A stretch of DNA of 64,000 bases from Rhizobium sullae (GTDB lineage Bacteria > Pseudomonadota > Alphaproteobacteria > Rhizobiales > Rhizobiaceae), in the NCBI RefSeq assembly GCF_025200715.1, contig NZ_CP104143.1, forward strand, positions 3,358,501 through 3,422,500, read 5' to 3'. Below, in pieces: positions 57,860-64,000 of this stretch. Positions within the stretch are counted from its first letter, which is position 1, and each line of letters begins with the position of its first letter. The position numbers and the translations under genes were made by a program. Below the pieces are notes generated by a model, which saw nothing but the letters and a program-made list of their open reading frames with translations, was not told where the DNA came from and did no database searches.

Positions 57860-58876
57860 TTAGATCAGGCCAGCAGCCGTCATCAGCTCGACGACCTTCT
57901 TGCTGTCGAGTTCGGAAGCCTCAACCTTCGGTGCATTGAGATCGGCAAGCGGGACGAGCTTGTCGTTCGATTCGCCGCTGACCGCGTATTCATAGGATGT
58001 ACCGTTCTTCAGGATGTCCTGGCCGCCCTTGCCGGCGACGAACTTCAGGAATGCCTGGGCTTCCTTCATGTGCTGCGTGGACTTCAAAATGCCGCCACCC
58101 GAAACGCTGACGAAAGCGCCGGGATCCTGGTTCTTGAAGTAGTGCTGGCCGACATTCTTGCTGTTTTCGCCTGTCTTCGCCTGATCGCCGAACCAGTAGT
58201 AGTGGTAGATGACCGCGCCTTCGACTTCGCCGGCGTTGACCGCCTTCATGGCAACGCTGTTGCCCTTGTAGGGTGTTGCGTTCTCCTTCATGGCCTTCAG
58301 CCATGCAGCCGTTGCTTCTTCGCCTTTCAACTGCAGCAGCGCACCCACAATCGCCTGGAAGTCGGCACCGGCAGGCGACGCACCCCAACGACCCTTCCAG
58401 GCCGGATCGGCGAGATCGAGCAGAGACTTCGGCAGCTTGTCTTCGGTGAGCTTCGTCTTGTCATAGACAAAGACGGTCGAGCGGGCGGCAATGCCGGTCC
58501 ACATCCCGTCGGCCGGACGGTACTGCGCCGGAACCAGATCAAGTGTTTCCTTGTCGACCGGGGCAAAGAGACCCGCGCTATCGACGAGCGCCATTGCCGG
58601 AGAGTTCTCGGTCAGGAATACGTCGGCCGGGGAAGCGTCGCCTTCCTGAATGATCTGGTTGGCGAACTGCATGTCGCTGCCCTGGCGCATGGTGACCTTG
58701 ATGCCAGTCTCCTTGGTGAAGGCATCGATCCATTCGCGGCCGAGGCTTTCATGCTGGGCGTTATAGACGACGATGCCTTCGGCGTCCTGCGCACTCGCGG
58801 CGGAAGCCAGCGTCGTCGCAGCAAGAAGCGAGGCGGCAAAAGCAAGCGCGGAAAAGCGCGTAAGAGAAATTTTCAT
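57860..58876 (-). CDS. Fe(III) ABC transporter substrate-binding protein (FbpA-like)
   Basis: This 338-residue periplasmic ferric-ion binder has signal peptide [16 protein letters not shown]. The mature protein starts with [11 protein letters not shown] and has the Y-H-Y-Y-W-F tyrosine cluster near residue 220 that in this family coordinates iron. The ATG at 58876 follows GGAGGGCGTCA. A terminator separates it from the permease. The Irr-type palindrome lies 130 bp upstream. Confidence 0.92.
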   Translation of the reverse strand: MKISLTRFSALAFAASLLAATTLASAASAQDAEGIVVYNAQHESLGREWIDAFTKETGIKVTMRQGSDMQFANQIIQEGDASPADVFLTENSPAMALVDSAGLFAPVDKETLDLVPAQYRPADGMWTGIAARSTVFVYDKTKLTEDKLPKSLLDLADPAWKGRWGASPAGADFQAIVGALLQLKGEEATAAWLKAMKENATPYKGNSVAMKAVNAGEVEGAVIYHYYWFGDQAKTGENSKNVGQHYFKNQDPGAFVSVSGGGILKSTQHMKEAQAFLKFVAGKGGQDILKNGTSYEYAVSGESNDKLVPLADLNAPKVEASELDSKKVVELMTAAGLI

Positions 58877-59004
58877 TGACGCCCTCCATGGCCGTGTCAC
58901 CCAAACTCCCCGGGTGATGCGTGCTCGTATATTTTTCTTGATCCAGCTTTTCAAGTTTTGCCTTGCAAAGCCTCTTCACAAATACTTGAAGTTATCAATC
59001 AACT

Positions 59005-59020
59005 TTAGAATTATTCTATA
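59005..59020. promoter_or_regulatory. Irr-type iron control element (ICE box)
   Basis: TTAGAATTATTCTATA contains the 13-bp palindrome TAGAAT-T-ATTCTA (59006-59018). It matches the ICE consensus TTTAGAA-N3-TTCTAAA except at one edge. It is upstream of the leftward iron ABC operon. Rhizobial iron genes are controlled by Irr and RirA, so iron-responsive regulation is expected. Confidence 0.7.
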
Positions 59021-59077
59021 TTGTTCGAGTGGCGTTGATCACCCGCGGCTGTGGCAAATGCCGGATCCGTAGAGCAA

Positions 59078-59116
59078 GAAAGGGACGATGGCGGGTCACC
59101 GTCATCGTCCCTTTCC
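59078..59116 (-). terminator. Terminator of the aldehyde dehydrogenase gene
   Basis: AAAGGGACGATG (59079-59090) and CATCGTCCCTTT (59103-59114) form a 12-bp stem. On the minus strand it lies about 20 bp after the stop codon; the downstream T tract (TTTCTTGCTCT) is weak. Confidence 0.7.
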
Positions 59117-59135
59117 GATCCAATGTGTTCGTAGG

Positions 59136-60674
59136 TCACTCGACGTCGAACTTGACGCCCTGAGCGAGCGGCAGCGTTTTGCCGTAATTGATCGTGTTCG
59201 TCGTGCGGCGCATGTAGGCCTTCCAGGCATCCGAGCCGGATTCGCGGCCACCACCGGTTTCCTTTTCGCCACCGAAAGCACCGCCGATTTCGGCACCCGA
59301 CGGGCCGAGGTTGACATTGGCGATGCCGCAATCCGAACCGCGGGCGGAAACAAAGGTTTCGGCTTCACGCATGTCGTTCGTGAAGATCGACGATGAGAGG
59401 CCCTGCGGCACGGCATTGTGCAGTTCCAGCACGTCATCGAAATCCGTGTACTTCAGGACATAGAGAATTGGTGCGAAGGTCTCTTGTTCGACAGGGCCGG
59501 TTTGCGACGGCATCTCCACAAGCGCCGGACGCACATAGAAGGCATCGGCAGCGCCGTTTTCAACGCGCTCGCCGCCCGTGATCTTGCCGCCAGCCGACTT
59601 TGCTTCGGACAAAGCCGACTGCATCTTGTCGAAGGCTGCCTTGTCGACCAGCGGACCGACAAGCGTACCGTTTTCCAGCGGGTTGCCGATCGTGACCGAG
59701 CCATAGGCCTTCTGCAGGCGCGGCACGAGTTTGTCGTAGATGCTCTCGTGCACGAAGAGACGGCGAAGCGTCGTGCAGCGCTGGCCAGCGGTCCCCATCG
59801 CCGAGAAGGCAACGCCGCGGAGCGTCAGATCGAGATCCGCCGTCGGGCAAATGATAGCAGCATTGTTGCCGCCGAGTTCGAGAATTGCGCGGGCAAAACG
59901 CTGCGACAAGCGCGGGCCGACGGCGCGGCCCATGGCCGTGGAGCCAGTTGCCGAAACCAGCGGCACCTTCGGATGATCGACGAGAACTTCGCCCACTGCG
60001 CGGCCGCCGATCAGCAGCGTCGAGAGGTTCGCCGGCGCCTGCCCGCCTTCAGCAACGAAACGCTTCAGCGCCTTTTCGAACAGCGCCTGCACGGCAAGTG
60101 CCGTCAGTGGCGTCTTTTCCGACGGCTTCCAGACAGTGGAATTGCCGCAGACCAGCGCCAGCGCCGCATTCCACGACCAGACGGCGACCGGGAAGTTGAA
60201 GGCCGAAATGATGCCGACGACGCCGAGCGGATGCCAGCTTTCCATCATGCGGTGCTCGGAGCGCTCGGTTGCAATGGTCAGGCCATAGAGCTGGCGCGAA
60301 AGGCCGACCGCAAAATCGCAGATATCGATCATTTCCTGGACTTCGCCGAGACCTTCGGACGTGATCTTGCCGACTTCGATCGAAACAAGGCGGCCAAGCG
60401 CCGGCTTGGCGGCGCGAAGCTCTTCGCCGAGCAAGCGGACGAGTTCGCCGCGCTTCGGCGCCGGAACCGCGCGCCATGCGGCAAAAGCGTTGTGCGCTTC
60501 GTCGATCGCCTTTTTGGCATCCGCAACGGAATGCTCCTTGAGCCGGCCGATTTCCTTGCCGGTGACCGGCGAAGTGACACGCAGGGTGCCGCCGGTATAG
60601 TGGTCCGCATCGACACCGAGTTCGGAAAGCAGTTTCTTCGTTTCGGCTGCGAGATCGAGCGTAGCAATAGTCAT
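59136..60674 (-). CDS. amaB: ALDH7-type L-piperideine-6-carboxylate / aminoadipate-semialdehyde dehydrogenase
   Basis: The 512-residue NAD(P)-dependent aldehyde dehydrogenase has W-N-A-A-L-A-L-V-C-G-N-S-T-V-W-K-P-S near residue 175, catalytic Glu in L-E-L-G-G-N-N near 267 and catalytic Cys in A-G-Q-R-C-T-T near 301, the ALDH7 (antiquitin) pattern. It oxidises 2-aminoadipate 6-semialdehyde to 2-aminoadipate in lysine/pipecolate breakdown. The flanking FAD oxidase and HglS genes support this specific role. Confidence 0.9.
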   Translation of the reverse strand: MTIATLDLAAETKKLLSELGVDADHYTGGTLRVTSPVTGKEIGRLKEHSVADAKKAIDEAHNAFAAWRAVPAPKRGELVRLLGEELRAAKPALGRLVSIEVGKITSEGLGEVQEMIDICDFAVGLSRQLYGLTIATERSEHRMMESWHPLGVVGIISAFNFPVAVWSWNAALALVCGNSTVWKPSEKTPLTALAVQALFEKALKRFVAEGGQAPANLSTLLIGGRAVGEVLVDHPKVPLVSATGSTAMGRAVGPRLSQRFARAILELGGNNAAIICPTADLDLTLRGVAFSAMGTAGQRCTTLRRLFVHESIYDKLVPRLQKAYGSVTIGNPLENGTLVGPLVDKAAFDKMQSALSEAKSAGGKITGGERVENGAADAFYVRPALVEMPSQTGPVEQETFAPILYVLKYTDFDDVLELHNAVPQGLSSSIFTNDMREAETFVSARGSDCGIANVNLGPSGAEIGGAFGGEKETGGGRESGSDAWKAYMRRTTNTINYGKTLPLAQGVKFDVE

Positions 60675-60717
60675 TGTCGTGTTTCCAACTTTCTTCTTCT
60701 TGAATGCGAGCTTTTAC

Positions 60718-62001
60718 TCAAAAGCGCGCGTCGGCGAAGTGGGCGACCTGGGCGCCGGCTTCGTACCACATTTCCTTGAGCGCGCGGAAGCCGGGCTCCC
60801 GCAGGTCTGTAACCGGCAAGGGCAGGTCGGCCTCCGCGATCCTGCCCAGTACATGGTGCGCCAGCGTACGGCCGAATACCGTACCAGGCGCAATACCTCG
60901 GCCATTATAGCCGCAGAAGCCAACGACATTCGGAGCGAACTTGTGAAAGCGCGGCAGCGCATTGTCGGTCATGCCGATCTTGCCGTACCATTCGTATTCG
61001 AACTCCACGTCGCCGATCTGCGGAAAGAGCCTCTTCAGCGAGCGCTTCGCCCAACTTCTATGAACTGCAGCGCCGGTATTGCGCAACGCCCCGACACTAC
61101 CGAAAACGAGGCGCCCGGCATGATCCATCCGGAAAGAGGACAGGATCTCCTTTGTATCCCAACAGCCTTCGCGGCCGGGCAAGATCGCTTTGCGCAGAGT
61201 ATCGCCGAGCGGCGGCGTCGCGAGATTGAAATAGGGCAGATGTACCTGCTCGCAACGCACTTGTTCCCACGGCCCGGTGCTGTAGGCGTCCGTAGCGACG
61301 ATAATCCAGTCAGCGGTCACCTGCCCGCTCCTGGTCTTCACCGTCCATCGGCTGCCGTTTTGTTCGGTTGCGATAACAGGGCTCGAAGTATGGATCGAAA
61401 CGCCTGCCTTGACAGCCGCATGCGCCAGACCCCGCGCATAAGCGAGCGGCTGCAGTGTTCCCGCACGCATATCGAGCAGCGAGCCGGCATAGGCGCTGCT
61501 GCCAACGCGACGTGCGGTCTCGGCGGCATCAAGCAGCGTCACTGGGGCCTCGCGCGCGGACCACTGCGCAGCACGCGCCTCGATTTCCTTCAATCCCCCC
61601 GCGCCGACGGCGCAATGCAGCGTGCCGCTCTTTTCAAGTTCGCAGGCGATATCGTGCTTTTCGATCAGCTCCATGACAAGGCGCGGCGCATGGCCCAGCA
61701 TATCGAGCAGGCGGTCGCCGTAGGTCTGCCCGAGAATGCCAGGCAGATCGTCCGGCATCACCCACATGCCGGCATTGATCAGTCCAACATTGCGGCCGGC
61801 CCCACCAAAACCGATCTCCTGAGCCTCCAACAGCACGACCTTCGAACCGGCTTCGGCAAGATGAAGACCGGACGACAGCCCGGTGTAGCCGCCGCCGACG
61901 ATCACCACATCGGCCGGCACCGCGCCCTGCAGCGCGGATGTCTCCGGCGGCAATGGTGCGGTCTTTTCCCAAAGCCCGTGGGAGCGTGGATCATTCAGCA
62001 T
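60718..62001 (-). CDS. amaA: FAD-dependent amine oxidase, probable L-pipecolate oxidase
   Basis: The 427-residue DAO-family flavoprotein has V-V-I-V-G-G-G-Y-T-G-L-S near residue 32 for FAD, L-E-A-Q-E-I-G-F-G-G-A-G-R-N-V-G near 58 and the C-terminal F-C-G-Y-N-G-R-G-I-A-P-G. Glycine/sarcosine oxidase relatives share this fold, so the substrate is inferred from its place between amaB (43-bp gap) and hglS: pipecolate to piperideine-6-carboxylate. Confidence 0.78.
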   Translation of the reverse strand: MLNDPRSHGLWEKTAPLPPETSALQGAVPADVVIVGGGYTGLSSGLHLAEAGSKVVLLEAQEIGFGGAGRNVGLINAGMWVMPDDLPGILGQTYGDRLLDMLGHAPRLVMELIEKHDIACELEKSGTLHCAVGAGGLKEIEARAAQWSAREAPVTLLDAAETARRVGSSAYAGSLLDMRAGTLQPLAYARGLAHAAVKAGVSIHTSSPVIATEQNGSRWTVKTRSGQVTADWIIVATDAYSTGPWEQVRCEQVHLPYFNLATPPLGDTLRKAILPGREGCWDTKEILSSFRMDHAGRLVFGSVGALRNTGAAVHRSWAKRSLKRLFPQIGDVEFEYEWYGKIGMTDNALPRFHKFAPNVVGFCGYNGRGIAPGTVFGRTLAHHVLGRIAEADLPLPVTDLREPGFRALKEMWYEAGAQVAHFADARF

Positions 62002-62068
62002 CGGTCAGTCCATTCCAAGCAAACGCGGCAGGCACTCTAGCGCCGTCCACGGCATTGCGGAAGCAGCC

Positions 62069-63481
62069 TCAGGCAACGGTTTTCAGCTCCAGAGCCGCAA
62101 CCCCCAGCATCTTCATCGCGGTGTCAAGAGAGGCAGACTGGCGCTCGGCATAGAGCCTCAGCTCGTCTTGCACGGCGACGCCCAGCGCTTCTTCGAATGC
62201 TGCGCGGTTGGAGCGCGTCGCGTAGTTCTGCTGCTGATCTGTGCCGAGATTGGATTGAAAGATGCCTGCCGCACTGACCGGCAGGAAATCCTCATAAACG
62301 ATCGGGTCGAAAGCCAGATAGCCGTCGGCGATCAGCGACTCCGTATCGCGCGGCAGCTTGCCCTCAGCGGCAGCCGCGATGCCGGCAGGCGTCGCGGAAT
62401 AGTGAAAGAAGGCTAGCTCCTCGCAGCGCAGCGCGTCCCAACTGTCCGGCAACGATTTGAAGCGCCCGGTAAGCTCGGAATCATAATCGTTGGCCTTGGC
62501 TCCCGCAGCACCGACCTGCACTTCGCTTCGGACGGAAGCAAGCAGCCGGTCGTAGAGCGCCCTTCCTTTCGCCGTCAGCGCAACGCCGCGCTGCTCGATC
62601 TCCCCGAAGCGGGCCGTATGCGTGCCCTGCGTCTTGTCCGCCTCGCCCGCGAAAGCGATCGGCTCTTCCAGCGCCTTGAAGCTCGTCTGGCGCAGCAGGA
62701 TATCGCAGTCGCGGCGCGGCGGACCTTCGATGACGGCCTTCGGCGTGATGCCGCGTTCCGGCATGCGCCGCTGTACGCCGTCGATATCGAGCGTACGTGG
62801 CGTCAGATGGTTGATATGAGGGCCATTGAAGCTGACGACATCGGCAATCAGGCGATGCGCATCGTGCAGACGCTTGTAGGTTTCCGCACTCACAGTCGCT
62901 TCGCCATGCCAGCGGAAGGTTTCGAGCGCCTCGGCAACGAATTCGACGGCTTGGGCCTCCGTCAGGCCGCCGCCCTGCTCATGGTGCTCGATCAGTTCGA
63001 TGGCGCGCGGCGTATAGATGCGGCGCTTGGCCAGGATACGTTCCGCCTCGGCGCGAAGTCTCTGATCTTCGATCAGCTCAAGTCGCAGCAGCGAGGTAAA
63101 GACGCGAAACGGATTGACGTTGAGTGCGGCCTGGTCGACCGGCCGGAAACAGGTGGAATGCACTGGCACGCCCGCAACCGAAAGATCGTAGTAGCCGACC
63201 GCCTGCATGCCCATGACCGCGAAGAGACGGCGGATGGTGAAAAGCTCGTCTGCCGTGCCGAGGCGGATCGCCCCATGGCGCTCGACATCGATGCGGTCGA
63301 GTTCACCCGCGCGCTCCAGCCGCTTGCGCAATTCGGGGTTCCCTGCCAATACCTCCGCATTCACGTCGGCCACAAGCTCTATCAGCGTGCCGTATTGCGG
63401 CACCTCCGCGCGATACATCTGAGACATCGCTTCGGTGAAAAGCGAACGGATGCGGTCGGTGGAAACGAAGGCGCTCGGCAT
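62069..63481 (-). CDS. hglS: 2-oxoadipate dioxygenase/decarboxylase HglS (DUF1338)
   Basis: The 470-residue DUF1338 (YdcJ-like) Fe(II) enzyme is known to convert 2-oxoadipate to 2-hydroxyglutarate in the pipecolate branch of lysine catabolism. Metal-ligand candidates lie in F-N-G-P-H-I-N-H-L-T-P-R near residue 221 (His) and near the C-terminus. The ATG at 63481 has GGAGTTC; the in-frame ATG at 63499 is the alternative. It is the first gene of the leftward catabolic run, divergent from LysR. Confidence 0.88.
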   Translation of the reverse strand: MPSAFVSTDRIRSLFTEAMSQMYRAEVPQYGTLIELVADVNAEVLAGNPELRKRLERAGELDRIDVERHGAIRLGTADELFTIRRLFAVMGMQAVGYYDLSVAGVPVHSTCFRPVDQAALNVNPFRVFTSLLRLELIEDQRLRAEAERILAKRRIYTPRAIELIEHHEQGGGLTEAQAVEFVAEALETFRWHGEATVSAETYKRLHDAHRLIADVVSFNGPHINHLTPRTLDIDGVQRRMPERGITPKAVIEGPPRRDCDILLRQTSFKALEEPIAFAGEADKTQGTHTARFGEIEQRGVALTAKGRALYDRLLASVRSEVQVGAAGAKANDYDSELTGRFKSLPDSWDALRCEELAFFHYSATPAGIAAAAEGKLPRDTESLIADGYLAFDPIVYEDFLPVSAAGIFQSNLGTDQQQNYATRSNRAAFEEALGVAVQDELRLYAERQSASLDTAMKMLGVAALELKTVA

Positions 63482-63497
63482 GAAAGAACTCCGGGTC

Positions 63498-63585
63498 ATT
63501 CCGATTCTGCAGGATAAAGTTCTTTACAAGGGCTTCAGCGCCATGAATATCGACGTTTTGGAAACAGATCATTCTCAATCGGAAT
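63498..63585. promoter_or_regulatory. Inverted repeat in the hglS-lysR intergenic region
   Basis: ATTCCGATT (63498-63506) and AATCGGAAT (63577-63585) are perfect inverted 9-mers at either end of the 109-bp divergent promoter region. They could be binding half-sites for the adjacent LysR-type regulator, though classic LTTR sites are more closely spaced. Confidence 0.4.
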
Positions 63586-63590
63586 GAGCC

Positions 63591-64000
63591 ATGCTGCCTT
63601 CACGACGTTTTCTGCCGTCGATTTCATTGCTCGCCGCCTTCGAGGCCGTCGCCCGAACCGGCAGCGTGACGACGGCAGCACGCGAACTCGACCTCACCCA
63701 AAGCGCCGTCAGCCGCCAGATTAAGGCGCTGGAAGAACAGCTCGGCGCTGAACTGTTTCTTCGCGAACGCCAGACGGTGCGCCTCACGCTTGCAGGCGAC
63801 AGCTATGCCCGCGAGGTCCGCGAAGCGCTTCGCCGTATATCCAGCGCTTCCCTGAACCTCCGCGCCAATCCGCATGGTGGAACGCTGAACCTCGCCATCC
63901 TGCCGACCTTCGGCACCCGCTGGCTGGCACCGCGCCTCAGCCGGTTCCTGAGCCAGAACCCGGGCGTGACCATCAATCTCGTCACCCGGCTCTCCTCCTT
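63591..64000 (+). CDS. LysR-family transcriptional regulator (3' truncated by window edge)
   Basis: The visible 136 codons start M-L-P-S-R-R-F-L-P-S-I-S-L-L-A-A-F-E-A-V-A. They include the winged helix-turn-helix S-V-T-T-A-A-R-E-L-D-L-T-Q-S-A-V-S-R-Q-I-K and the beginning of the effector domain (L-N-L-A-I-L-P-T-F-G-T-R-W-L-A-P). No stop is reached. Divergent orientation to hglS makes it the likely regulator of the lysine/pipecolate catabolic genes. Confidence 0.9.
   Translation, partial: MLPSRRFLPSISLLAAFEAVARTGSVTTAARELDLTQSAVSRQIKALEEQLGAELFLRERQTVRLTLAGDSYAREVREALRRISSASLNLRANPHGGTLNLAILPTFGTRWLAPRLSRFLSQNPGVTINLVTRLSS

Noticed and set aside
59418..60779. 453-codon open frames opposite the aldehyde dehydrogenase and FAD oxidase genes (also 60679-62040)
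   Set aside because: Shadows of amaB and amaA; no start signals or domains.

Overview
The window is about 64 kb of a Rhizobiales chromosome, most likely Rhizobium or a close relative. The evidence is the core gene content (acnA, ccmABCD-dsbE, dapF-mtaB-ftsY-yciB, ffh-chorismate mutase-rpsP-rimM-trmD-rplS, leuC, ftsK, glnK-amtB), the high G+C codon use with long antisense shadow frames, alphaproteobacterial markers (DUF2794, DUF1223, DUF2585, Trm112-like and Lon-N proteins, a ybhL-type leader) and Irr- and Zur-type operators.

Layout. 1-10.5 kb: end of an FtsX-like permease, a BI-1 membrane protein behind a structured leader, a GNAT acetyltransferase, DUF2794 and DUF1223 proteins, aconitase, and the cytochrome c maturation genes ccmA, ccmB, ccmC, ccmD and ccmG/dsbE. 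9.9-15 kb: a leftward dapF-mtaB-ftsY-yciB-DUF2585 run. 15.1-22.1 kb: a degenerate EF-G paralogue, then the rightward ffh / ribosome-maturation block. 22.1-30.6 kb: an amino-acid ABC transporter lacking its ATPase, leuC, a SixA-like phosphatase, an aldo/keto reductase, an L,D-transpeptidase, a response regulator paired with a cyclic-nucleotide-domain protein, xthA and lolA. 30.7-40.3 kb: ftsK, the sigma54-type glnK-amtB operon, tesB, a UbiH-type hydroxylase, Trm112-like, Lon-N, a CnoX-like thioredoxin and a ProX-like deacylase. 40.58 kb: tRNA-Gly(GCC).

From the tRNA to about 53.7 kb the window is accessory. It holds zur with a Zur-type operator and a broken neighbour, a seven-gene putative ribosomal-peptide operon, and then a graveyard of mobile DNA: an ISL3 transposase relic, a DNA methylase fragment, an IS110 transposase, a DUF433 antitoxin with a frameshifted PIN-like toxin, an IS481 relic and an IS1111-type element with sub-terminal inverted repeats. 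The peptide operon (42.1-47.6 kb) is the most interesting part. It encodes a 67-residue precursor with a Cys/Ser/Gly-rich core, an E1-like leader-binding protein, a YcaO cyclodehydratase, a SagB-type azoline dehydrogenase, a PIMT-type methyltransferase with a long C-terminal extension, an OsmC-family protein and a small secreted protein. I read it as a linear azol(in)e-containing peptide (LAP/TOMM) pathway with an additional predicted Asp modification. No exporter, protease or obvious immunity gene is present.

From 53.7 kb core or accessory metabolism resumes: a glycoamylase-domain (GH144-like) protein, an Fe(III) ABC transporter behind an Irr-type box, and a pipecolate/lysine catabolic set (FAD oxidase, ALDH7, HglS) divergent from a LysR regulator cut by the window edge.
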